Both the position numbers and the translations under genes were made by a program. Under the pieces are notes generated by a model. It ran no database searches. It worked only from the letters and a program-made list of their open reading frames with translations, and had not been told where the DNA came from. Positions 8,441 to 15,942 of a stretch of DNA of 64,000 nucleotides are shown one piece after another. The stretch is from DATMER01 sp963844885 (lineage in GTDB: Bacteria > Acidobacteriota > Thermoanaerobaculia > Multivoradales > UBA5704). The first letter of the stretch is position 1. Each line of letters begins with the position of its first letter. The stretch covers positions 1-64,000 of the forward strand of contig CAWJQA010000008.1 in NCBI GenBank assembly GCA_963844885.1. Direction: 5' to 3'.

Positions 8441-9607
8441 ATGGTCCGCCTCATGGCTCGCCGACCCAACATCGCCCGTCTCCGCACGCTCCTCCTCGTC
8501 GCCATGGTTCTCGTCCTCGGCGGCCTCGCCGGCCTGTTCCTGTTCGGCAAGGCCGGCCAGCAGCCGATGCGCAAGCCGCTGGAAGAAGACGACGCCTCGC
8601 AGGCCAAGCAGGGCACGGCGCTGCTCGGCGAGGACTTCGACTACACCTTCACCGAGCGCGAGCGGCCGATCTTCCGCATCCGCGGCGAGAGCATCCGCGC
8701 CGACCAGGGCGGCACCATCTTCCTCGACGGCGTCGGCATGACGCTGTACGACGAGCAGGGCCGCGACTACCACGTGGAGAGCAAGGAGGCGAGCTTCAAC
8801 CGCGAGAGCAACGAAGGGAAGCTGCAGGGCGCCGTCGTCCTCAAGGGGCCTTCCGGCCTGATGCTCGAGACCACCCAGCTCCACATCAGCGAGAAGGGCC
8901 GCGTCCTCGTCTGCCCGAAGCCGGTGGCGATGCACTATGCCGACCTCTACCTGGCGCGGGCCGACCGGCTCAAGGTCAACCTCAACGACGAGATGTACGT
9001 GCTCGCCGGCAACACCCGGGTCGACAGCCTGCCCGGGGCCGAAACCCAACTGGCGCTCACGGCGGACCGCGCGGTGTACGACCGCAAGCAGCTCCTGCTG
9101 CGGGTGGAAGGCAACGCGGTGCTCCGGCGCGGTCAGGAGCAGGTCCGGGCGCAGCGGCTGAGCGCGTTCCTCACCGAGGACGAGAAATCGCTGACCTTCA
9201 TCAACGCCCACTGGAACGTCTCCGGCCGGCTGGCCGGCTCGGGCGGTACCGGCGGTACCGGCGGCAATCCGCAGATGTCCATCGTCCGCTTCGCCGGGCG
9301 CGACCTCGCGGTGCAGATGCAGCCGGACGTGGAGAACCAGCCGCGCAAGGTGGTGCTCGAAGGGGGAGAGAAGAACCGGGCGACCATCGAAACCCTCGGT
9401 GCCGGCGTGACGCGGACCCTCACCGGCCTGCAGATCGAGGGGGAAATGGCACAGGGCGTGCTGACGAAGGCGGAGGCGTTCGGCGGAGTCGACATCCGGG
9501 AAGCCACGACGGGTCAATGGCGGACAGGGCGTCAAGGAGGCCCGGCGGGCGAGCGGCATGCGCGCGCAGGCCTCGTTCCGGCCCGACGGCCAGCTCGCCA
9601 GTGGTGA
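8441..9607 (+). CDS. lptC: LptC part of an LptC-LptA fusion (frame broken near 9512)
   Basis: LptC is the inner-membrane-anchored bitopic protein that receives LPS from the LptBFG extractor and passes it to periplasmic LptA. After MVRLMARRPNIARLR there is one transmembrane helix (about residues 16-36), then long LptC/OstA-like beta-rich sequence with repeated DGV / LDGVGMTLYD / GNAVLRR strands, well beyond the usual LptC length of about 190. The true frame seems to run only to about 9512. It then continues in a second frame (VKEARRASGMRAQASFRPDGQLA, read at 9528-9596) and a third frame into the LptA-like part. Starts at 8441 and 8453 are equally plausible. Followed by lptB and rpoN. Confidence 0.75.
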   Translation: MVRLMARRPNIARLRTLLLVAMVLVLGGLAGLFLFGKAGQQPMRKPLEEDDASQAKQGTALLGEDFDYTFTERERPIFRIRGESIRADQGGTIFLDGVGMTLYDEQGRDYHVESKEASFNRESNEGKLQGAVVLKGPSGLMLETTQLHISEKGRVLVCPKPVAMHYADLYLARADRLKVNLNDEMYVLAGNTRVDSLPGAETQLALTADRAVYDRKQLLLRVEGNAVLRRGQEQVRAQRLSAFLTEDEKSLTFINAHWNVSGRLAGSGGTGGTGGNPQMSIVRFAGRDLAVQMQPDVENQPRKVVLEGGEKNRATIETLGAGVTRTLTGLQIEGEMAQGVLTKAEAFGGVDIREATTGQWRTGRQGGPAGERHARAGLVPARRPARQW

Positions 9608-10476
9608 ACCTGATCAACAAGGTCGTGTTCCGCGACGCGCAGACCCGGGCTACGGGCACGCGCGCGTCGCTCGACCTCGACAGCGGGCGCGGCGAGTTCT
9701 TCGGCGATCCGGTCGAGGCGGTGAACGAGCGCGGCAAGATGCGGGCGCCGCGGGTCCTGTACAACGTGGAAAACCAGATCCTCAACGCGGTGGGCGGAGT
9801 GCGGGCGGTGATGGAGCAGGCTTCGGACGCCGAGCTGGCCGGCACGCCGCTCGGGCAGGGGGAGGGGCCGGTGTTCGTCGAGTCGCGCGAAGCCTTCTGG
9901 CGCCAGAACCCGTCCTCGTTCCTGTTCCGCGGCGACGTGCGCGCCTGGCGGGGCGAGAACCTGATGCTCACCACCGAGCTGCGCGGCGAGAAGGAGACCG
10001 ACCGGCTGGTCGCGACCGGCGGCGTCAAGACCCTCTGGGTGCCGACCGACAAGCCGGCGACCCCGGGGACGAAACCCGTCAAGCAGGCGCCCGTCGAGGT
10101 GGTGGCCCAGGAGATGACCTACCGCAAGGGCGCCGGCATGCTCAACTACACCGGCGCCGTGCGCGTGGTGCAGGAGGGCAAGACCCTGACCTGCGAGCGC
10201 CTCGAAGTCAAGCTCGACAAGGACAACAAGGCGCAGGTCATGACCTGCGCCGGCGACACCAAGATGAACGACCCGAAGGCGGGACGGCTCATCACCGGCG
10301 ACAAGGCGGTATACGATCTCGAAACGCGGCGCATGGAGATCACCGGCCAGAAGGTCACCATGAAGGACCGCGAAGGCAACCAGGTCCAGGGCAAGAGGGT
10401 CATCTACCTGGTCGACGACGGAAAGGTCGAAGTGAAGGGCAAGGACGAGACAACACCGCCAGTATTGACGCAATAG
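9517..10476 (+). CDS. lptA: LptA/OstA-like part of the LptC-LptA fusion
   Basis: OstA-like repeats typical of the periplasmic LPS bridge protein: VNLINKVVFRDAQT, GDVRAWRGENLMLTTEL, RLVATGGVKTLW, EMTYRKGAGMLNYTGAVRV, and RLITGDKAVYDLETRRMEITG. Good homologous sequence starts near 9600 (VVNLINKVV). The residues before that in this frame are out-of-frame read of the preceding part. No signal peptide or start site of its own is visible, which fits a continuous lptC-lptA gene from 8441 to 10476 interrupted by two +1 shifts, near 9512 and 9600. It precedes lptB by 76 bp. Confidence 0.7.
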   Translation: MADRASRRPGGRAACARRPRSGPTASSPVVNLINKVVFRDAQTRATGTRASLDLDSGRGEFFGDPVEAVNERGKMRAPRVLYNVENQILNAVGGVRAVMEQASDAELAGTPLGQGEGPVFVESREAFWRQNPSSFLFRGDVRAWRGENLMLTTELRGEKETDRLVATGGVKTLWVPTDKPATPGTKPVKQAPVEVVAQEMTYRKGAGMLNYTGAVRVVQEGKTLTCERLEVKLDKDNKAQVMTCAGDTKMNDPKAGRLITGDKAVYDLETRRMEITGQKVTMKDREGNQVQGKRVIYLVDDGKVEVKGKDETTPPVLTQ

Positions 10477-10552
10477 ACGCCAGTACCGGCTACACCAACA
10501 CGTCGCCATCGCCATCGCCGACGCCGCCGGGGAGCGGAGGGGACAGCCAGGA

Positions 10553-11293
10553 ATGAGCCCGGCCGACCGGAAGCAGAAGCTGTCGACCCTCAACCTGCGC
10601 AAGGTCTACCGCGGCCGGGCCGTGGTGCGCGACGTCTCGGTCGAGGTCGGCCCGGGCGAGATCGTCGGCCTGCTCGGGCCGAACGGCGCGGGCAAGACCA
10701 CGACCTTCTACATGGTCGTCGGCCTGACGCCGCCGGACGCCGGCCAGGTCTTCCTCGGCGACGAGGACATCACCGACCTCCCCATGTACCTGCGCGCCCA
10801 GCGCGGGATCAGCTACCTGCCGCAGGAGCCGTCGGTGTTCCGGCGGATGAGCGTGGAAGACAACCTGCGGGCCATCTTCGAGACCTTGGATCTCTCCCAC
10901 GCGGAGCAGGAGAGGCGCATCGACCAGCTCATCACCGACTTCGGCCTTGCCAAGGTCCGGAGGAACCGCGGCTACTCCCTGTCGGGGGGCGAGAGGCGCC
11001 GGGTCGAGATCGCGCGTGCGCTGGTCATCAACCCGTGGTATATCCTCCTCGACGAACCTTTCGCCGGCATCGACCCGATCGCGGTGCTCGACATCCAGGG
11101 TATCATCCGGCACCTGAAGTCGATGGGGATCGGGATCCTCATCACCGACCATAACGTACGGGAAACATTGAAAATAACCGATCGGGCCTATATCATCAAC
11201 AATGGCGAGATCCTGCGTGCCGGGTCCCCCGGCGAGCTTTCGGCAGACCAGCAGGTCCGGAAGATCTATCTCGGAGAAGAGTTCACCCTCTAG
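10553..11293 (+). CDS. lptB: LPS export ABC transporter ATPase LptB
   Basis: Cytoplasmic ATPase driving LPS extraction by the LptB2FG complex. The 246 residues carry Walker A (GPNGAGKTT), the Q-loop (YLPQEPSVFRRM, characteristic of LptB), the signature LSGGERRRVEIARAL, Walker B (ILLDEPFAGIDPI) and the H-loop (ITDHNVRETL). The C-terminal GSPGEL..DQQVRKIYLGEEF is a hallmark of the LptB subfamily. It lies between lptCA and rpoN, the usual cluster order. The fused partner lptFG is 12 kb away at 23133. Confidence 0.96.
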   Translation: MSPADRKQKLSTLNLRKVYRGRAVVRDVSVEVGPGEIVGLLGPNGAGKTTTFYMVVGLTPPDAGQVFLGDEDITDLPMYLRAQRGISYLPQEPSVFRRMSVEDNLRAIFETLDLSHAEQERRIDQLITDFGLAKVRRNRGYSLSGGERRRVEIARALVINPWYILLDEPFAGIDPIAVLDIQGIIRHLKSMGIGILITDHNVRETLKITDRAYIINNGEILRAGSPGELSADQQVRKIYLGEEFTL

Positions 11294-11320
11294 GTCTTCC
11301 TAGAGCAACCAGGTCGTCGA

Positions 11321-12808
11321 ATGGCGTTAGAGCAGAAACTATCCCTCAAGCTGTCGCAGAGGCTGGTGATGACGCCGTCACTCCAGCAGGCGATCAAGCT
11401 TTTGCAGATGACCCGGATGGAGCTCGACACCCTGCTCACGCAGGAGCTGGTCGAGAACCCTGTCCTCGAAGAGTCCGCCGAGATCGTCGAGGCGGACGAA
11501 GCGGCGACCCCGGACGAACGTGCCGAGGCGGCGAGCCAGTCCGAGGCCGAGGCCCCGGAGCCGATCGACCACATCGAGTCGATGGAGAACATCGACCTCG
11601 ACGCCTACTTCGGCGACTACTGGGAAGGCTCCGGCCAGTCCTCCATGATGGAGGAGCGCGACGAGCCGCCGATCGAGAACAGCCTCACCCGCGAGGCCGA
11701 CCTCTACGACCACCTCCTCTGGCAGCTTCACATGGCCGACGTCACGCCGCGCCAGCGGGAGATCGCCGAGCTCATCATCGGCAACCTGAACCCGGACGGA
11801 TTCCTGGTCGCCACCCCGGAGGAGATCCGGGAGATGGGGGAGCAGGAAGGCAACGGTAACGGCGACGGCCGCGGTTACACCCTGGAAGAGGTCCAGGAGG
11901 CGCTCGCCATCGTGCGCGGCTTCGACCCTCCCGGCATCGCCTGCATCGACCTGCAGGAGAGCCTGCTGCTCCAGATGGACCTCCGGGGGATTTCTCCGGA
12001 TTCCCTGGCCCGGCGCATGATCTCCGAAGCGTGGGACCTCTTCCTGCGGCGGCAGTTTCCGGCCGTGGCCAAGAAGCTCGAAGTCGAGCTGCCCGTGCTG
12101 GAGGAGGAGCTGGAGCTGATCCGCACCCTGGAGACCCATCCGGGCCGCAAGTTCAGCACCGACCGCCCGCACTACATCGAGCCCGACGTGTTCGTGCGCA
12201 AGGTCGGCGACGACTACGTCATCCAGCTCAACGACGACGGCCTGCCGCGCCTACGGGTCAGCCGCGCCTACCGGCGCATGCTCCAGACCATGCGCACCGA
12301 AGGCCGCCAGTCCGAAGCGCAGCAGTTCATCAAGGACAAGATTCGCTCCGCGGTCTGGCTCATCAAGAGCCTGGACCAGCGGCAGCGCACGATCTACAAG
12401 GTGGCGGCTTCGATCATCCGCCAACAGCGCGAGTTCCTCGACAAGGGGATCGAGCACCTGCGGCCGATGGTTCTGCGGGACGTGGCCGAGGACATCGGCA
12501 TGCACGAGTCCACGGTCAGCCGGGTGGTCTCCAACAAGTACATGCACACACACCGCGGCCTGTTCCCCATGAAGTTCTTCTTCCACAGCGGCATCGACCG
12601 CGACTACGGGGACAACATCTCCTCGCTCACGGTCAAGCGGAAAATCGAGCAGCTCATCCAGGCGGAGGATCCGAAGCGCCCGCTCTCCGACAGCGAGCTC
12701 ATGCGGATCCTCAACCGCGAGGGGATCCAGATCGCCCGCCGCACGGTGGCCAAGTACCGGGACGAGCTCAGCATCCCTTCGTCCACGGACCGAAAGCAGA
12801 TCTTCTAG
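11321..12808 (+). CDS. rpoN: RNA polymerase sigma-54 factor
   Basis: Sigma-54, which directs RNA polymerase to -24/-12 promoters activated by AAA+ enhancer-binding proteins. The 495 residues show the Q/L-rich region I (LSQRLVMTPSLQQAIKLLQM), an acidic region II, the core-binding domain, the helix-turn-helix (VAEDIGMHESTVSRVVSNKY) and the near-C-terminal RpoN box ARRTVAKYR. It starts 27 bp after lptB. Downstream genes encode a PtsN-like IIA, HprK and RapZ, as in many proteobacterial rpoN loci, but no hpf/raiA gene sits between them. Confidence 0.96.
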   Translation: MALEQKLSLKLSQRLVMTPSLQQAIKLLQMTRMELDTLLTQELVENPVLEESAEIVEADEAATPDERAEAASQSEAEAPEPIDHIESMENIDLDAYFGDYWEGSGQSSMMEERDEPPIENSLTREADLYDHLLWQLHMADVTPRQREIAELIIGNLNPDGFLVATPEEIREMGEQEGNGNGDGRGYTLEEVQEALAIVRGFDPPGIACIDLQESLLLQMDLRGISPDSLARRMISEAWDLFLRRQFPAVAKKLEVELPVLEEELELIRTLETHPGRKFSTDRPHYIEPDVFVRKVGDDYVIQLNDDGLPRLRVSRAYRRMLQTMRTEGRQSEAQQFIKDKIRSAVWLIKSLDQRQRTIYKVAASIIRQQREFLDKGIEHLRPMVLRDVAEDIGMHESTVSRVVSNKYMHTHRGLFPMKFFFHSGIDRDYGDNISSLTVKRKIEQLIQAEDPKRPLSDSELMRILNREGIQIARRTVAKYRDELSIPSSTDRKQIF

Positions 12809-12815
12809 GAGCACG

Positions 12816-13271
12816 GTGAGCCTCGGGTCGCTCACTCGGCCGGAGCTGATCCTCCCCGGCCTCCCTGCCACGGAGACCGCGGAGGTGCTGCGTGCGTTCG
12901 CGGCGCGGCTCGCCCAGCTCGGGATCGTCCGGGACGAGGAGGAGCTGTTCCGCCGGCTGTGGGAGCGCGAGCAGCTCAGCTCGACCGGCATCGGCGCCGG
13001 CATCGCCATCCCGCACTGCAAGATGCCCGGTCTCCGCCAGGCCGTCGTGGCCGTGGGGCTGGCGCCGCGGGGCGTGGAATTCGGCGCCGCCGACGGCCAG
13101 GCGGTCCGGCTGGTCTTCCTGGTCGTCTCGCCGGAGGCGGTCCCCGCCGAGCACCTGCGGGTGCTCGCGGCCATCTCGCGCTGGATCAAGGCGGACCGGC
13201 ACGCCGAGCGTATCCTGGAGATGCACGACCCGCAGGCGGTCTATCGCTTCCTCGAAGAGGAGGGCACCTGA
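12816..13271 (+). CDS. ptsN: PTS IIA domain protein (PtsN/EIIA-Ntr-like)
   Basis: A regulatory phosphocarrier of the fructose/nitrogen IIA family, 151 residues. The phosphorylated histidine is in GIAIPHCKMPGL, and the domain ends with the usual LEEEGT helix. The start is the GTG at 12816, seven bases after the rpoN stop with AGGAG upstream. The stop overlaps the hprK ATG (TGATG). With HPr and Enzyme I downstream but no sugar IIB/IIC genes in the window, it most likely serves signalling rather than uptake. Confidence 0.85.
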   Translation: MSLGSLTRPELILPGLPATETAEVLRAFAARLAQLGIVRDEEELFRRLWEREQLSSTGIGAGIAIPHCKMPGLRQAVVAVGLAPRGVEFGAADGQAVRLVFLVVSPEAVPAEHLRVLAAISRWIKADRHAERILEMHDPQAVYRFLEEEGT

Positions 13272-14245
13272 TGCCGGACGACAGCCATTATTCCGGATCG
13301 CACGTGAAGGTCTCCGAGCTGCTGAGCGAGGAGCTCAACTACCTCCGGCTGGCGGTGCTCTCCGGCGAGTCGCACCTCGACAACCGGATCACCCATCCGC
13401 GCGTGCAGAAGCCGGGCCTCGCCTTCGCGGGCTACTACCCCTACATCAAGCCGGGCCGGGTCCAGATCATCGGCGAGAGCGAGACCGAGTATCTGAAGAC
13501 CCTGCCGGAAAGCGAGCGCCAGCTCCGCCTCGACACCATCGCCAGCCTGCCGGTGCCGGTCTTCGTCATCACCAAGGGGATCGAGCCGCTCCCGGGGTTC
13601 CTGGCGAGCTGCCAGGCGCGCGAGGTGCCGGTGCTCTCGTCGACCGCCCTCTCGTCGACCGTCATCAAGGGGATCAGCTACTTCCTCGAAGACCACCTGG
13701 TGCCGTCGACCTCCATGCATGGGGTGCTCCTGGAGATCTACGGCATCGGCGTCCTGCTGCTCGGCGAGAGCGGGGTGGGGAAGAGCGAGTCGGCCCTCGA
13801 CCTCATCACCCGCGGCCACAGCCTGGTGGCGGACGACAAAGTCACCATCAAGCGCTACCCCAACGGCGAGCTGATCGGCTACAGTGAAGGTCCGTTGCGC
13901 CACCACATGGAGCTGCGCGGGATCGGGATCATCAACGTCCAGGATCTCTTCGGCCTGGCCTCGGTCCGCGAGCGCACCTCGATCGACCTCGTGGTCGAGC
14001 TGGAGCACTGGCAGCCGGGGCAGCGCTACGACCGCCTCGGCCTGGACGAGACTCTGTTCAACATTCTCGAAACCCCCTGCCCGTACATCCGCATGCCCGT
14101 GGCTCTCGGCAGAAACGTCAGCATCTTGGTTGAAATCGCAGCAAGAAACCATGTCCTCAAGCTCCAGGGCCATCATTCGGCCCGGGAGTTCGCGCGCAAA
14201 CTCGAGGCCCAGCTTGAGCGGAACCGGAAAAACCCCTCCCGATGA
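13271..14245 (+). CDS. hprK: HPr kinase/phosphorylase
   Basis: A bifunctional enzyme that phosphorylates HPr on serine with ATP or pyrophosphate and reverses it, linking PTS state to metabolism. The 324 residues have the N-terminal domain (VKVSELLSE... THPRVQKPGLAFAGY) and the C-terminal catalytic domain with P-loop GESGVGKSE, LDLITRGHSLVADD and the family signature ELRGIGIINVQDLFG. The start overlaps the upstream IIA stop, so translation is probably coupled. The target serine is present in the HPr at 15672. Confidence 0.95.
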   Translation: MPDDSHYSGSHVKVSELLSEELNYLRLAVLSGESHLDNRITHPRVQKPGLAFAGYYPYIKPGRVQIIGESETEYLKTLPESERQLRLDTIASLPVPVFVITKGIEPLPGFLASCQAREVPVLSSTALSSTVIKGISYFLEDHLVPSTSMHGVLLEIYGIGVLLLGESGVGKSESALDLITRGHSLVADDKVTIKRYPNGELIGYSEGPLRHHMELRGIGIINVQDLFGLASVRERTSIDLVVELEHWQPGQRYDRLGLDETLFNILETPCPYIRMPVALGRNVSILVEIAARNHVLKLQGHHSAREFARKLEAQLERNRKNPSR

Positions 14246-15125
14246 TCGTCTGGGCAACCGCCGGCTACCGCGGCTGGTGCTGATCACCGGCCTGTCCGGC
14301 TCCGGCAAGAGCGTGGTCGCGAAGTGCTTCGAGGATCTCGGCTACTACACCGTCGACAACCTCCCCCTGCCGCTGCTGAGCCAGTTCCTGGAGCGTCCGC
14401 TGGAGCTCGCCCCGGGCTGCGACCGGATCGCGGTGGTTACGGACGTGCGGGCGCCGGGCTTCGCCGACGAATTCCCGCGCCTCTTCGCCGAGATCGACCG
14501 GGCCAAGGTCGAACCCACGCTCCTGTTCCTGGAGGCTTCGGACGAGATCCTCGTGCGGCGGTTCTCCGAGACCCGGAGGCCGCATCCGCTGGCGCCGGAC
14601 AAGGCGGTCATCGAAGGCATCCTGAGGGAGCGGGAGCTGCTCGCCGATCTGCGCGCCCGGGCCGACATGGTGTTCGACACCACCACCTGGTCGATCCACG
14701 AGATCCGCAGTCAGGTCTTCCGGGATTTCGCGAGCAGCCCGGACGACGAGCCCGGAATGGTCGTCTCCCTGGTAAGCTTCGGCTTCAAGCACGGGATTCC
14801 TTACGGGACGGACCTGCTGTTCGACGTACGCTTCCTGTCGAACCCGCACTTCGTCCCCGGCCTGCGCGAGCAGACAGGGCAGGACGCGGCGGTGCAGGAG
14901 TACCTCCAGCGTCAGCCCGACTTCGAGGAGGTCGTGGCGCGGTTCGTCGACCTGCTCCTGTTCCTGCTCCCCAGGTACCGGAAGGAGAACCGGAGCTACG
15001 TGTCGGTGGCGGTCGGTTGTACGGGAGGGAGGCACCGGTCGGTGGCGGTGGGCGAGCGGCTCCGGGCCGAGCTCGAGCGGGCGGGTTGGCCGGCCCGGGT
15101 CATTCATCGCGATATCTCGCGCTGA
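14214..15125 (+). CDS. rapZ: RapZ/YvcJ-family P-loop protein
   Basis: RapZ-type nucleotide-binding protein; in E. coli it is an RNase E adapter controlling GlmS, in Bacillus YvcJ a GTPase. Motifs are ITGLSGSGKSVVAKCFEDLGY (P-loop), VDNLPLPLL, VVTDVRAPGF, LEASDEILVRRFSETRRPHPL and the C-terminal GCTGGRHRSVAVGERL. No in-frame ATG fits. I chose the TTG at 14214 because GAGG lies 6 bases upstream, giving 303 residues and a 32-bp overlap with hprK. The GTG at 14277 would give 282 and is the alternative. Confidence 0.88.
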   Translation: MSGTGKTPPDDRLGNRRLPRLVLITGLSGSGKSVVAKCFEDLGYYTVDNLPLPLLSQFLERPLELAPGCDRIAVVTDVRAPGFADEFPRLFAEIDRAKVEPTLLFLEASDEILVRRFSETRRPHPLAPDKAVIEGILRERELLADLRARADMVFDTTTWSIHEIRSQVFRDFASSPDDEPGMVVSLVSFGFKHGIPYGTDLLFDVRFLSNPHFVPGLREQTGQDAAVQEYLQRQPDFEEVVARFVDLLLFLLPRYRKENRSYVSVAVGCTGGRHRSVAVGERLRAELERAGWPARVIHRDISR

Positions 15126-15217
15126 AGGTTGGGTCGCGCTGAAGATTGGGGAGAAGACGGGGGCGCGAATGAAGCGTTCGCCGGATATGTTATCCAGGAT
15201 GAGAAGGTAACGAGAAA

Positions 15218-15679
15218 ATGATCGGAAAGCTGATTCTCACTCATGGCGGCCTTGCCAGGGAGCTGCTCTCGGCAGCCCAGATGATCTCCGGCCGCCTGTC
15301 CGCACTGGAAGCGCTCTGTCTCGACTGGAACGACGGCGTCGAGGAAGCCAAGGCCCAGGTCGGCGCCGCCATCCACAGGCTCGACCAGGGGGACGGCGTC
15401 CTCATCCTCACCGATATGTACGGCGGAACGCCGTGCAATGTGGCCGCCACGTTCCAACAGCCGGGAAGGGTGGAGATCCTCACCGGCGTCAACCTGCCCA
15501 TGGTCCTCAAGCTGGCCTGCAAGTCCGGTGAGGACGGCGATCTCGCCACGGTCGCGAAGGCGCTCCAAGCCAAGGCGCAGCAGAGCCACTGCCTGGTGAG
15601 TGATATGGTTCCGCCTGCCAAATGCGCGGACCCATGCACGGCTGCTCCTGTCCCGGCGGAGACGAAGAAGCATGATTGA
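15218..15679 (+). CDS. PTS mannose-type IIA component
   Basis: A Man-family IIA domain of 153 residues. The phospho-histidine is in LTHGGLA near the N-terminus, followed by VLILTDMYGGTPCNVA and a GVNLPMVL stretch typical of ManX/EIIA-Man. The last ~25 residues are a cysteine-containing tail (AKCADPCTAA) outside the usual domain. It is separated from rapZ by 92 bp containing a 17-bp tandem duplication of the rapZ 3' end. The 3' end overlaps ptsH by 8 bp. No IIB/IIC/IID genes are present. Confidence 0.87.
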   Translation: MIGKLILTHGGLARELLSAAQMISGRLSALEALCLDWNDGVEEAKAQVGAAIHRLDQGDGVLILTDMYGGTPCNVAATFQQPGRVEILTGVNLPMVLKLACKSGEDGDLATVAKALQAKAQQSHCLVSDMVPPAKCADPCTAAPVPAETKKHD

Positions 15680-15941
15680 GCGGGATGCCGAGATCGTAAA
15701 CCGCCTGGGCCTCCATGCCCGGGCTGCCGCCAAGCTGGTCCACACGGCCGGGGCATACCAGAGCCGGGTGACCGTCGCGAAGGACGGCGAGGAGGTCGAC
15801 GCCAAGAGCATCCTCGGCGTCCTGCTCCTGGCCGCCTCCCAGGGCACCACGGTCACCGTCCGCTGCGACGGCCAGGACGAGGAGTCGGCAATGCAGGCCG
15901 TCACCGTCCTGATCGCGAACCGATTCGACGAGGAGAGCTGA
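15672..15941 (+). CDS. ptsH: Phosphocarrier protein HPr
   Basis: 89-residue HPr, carrying phosphate from Enzyme I to IIA proteins. The catalytic histidine is in NRLGLHARAAAKLV. The regulatory serine is in DAKSILGVLLLAA, the site HprK phosphorylates. The start is the ATG at 15672 inside the IIA gene; the frame is open upstream, but that part reads the IIA 3' end out of frame. Confidence 0.93.
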   Translation: MIERDAEIVNRLGLHARAAAKLVHTAGAYQSRVTVAKDGEEVDAKSILGVLLLAASQGTTVTVRCDGQDEESAMQAVTVLIANRFDEES

Positions 15942-15942
15942 G

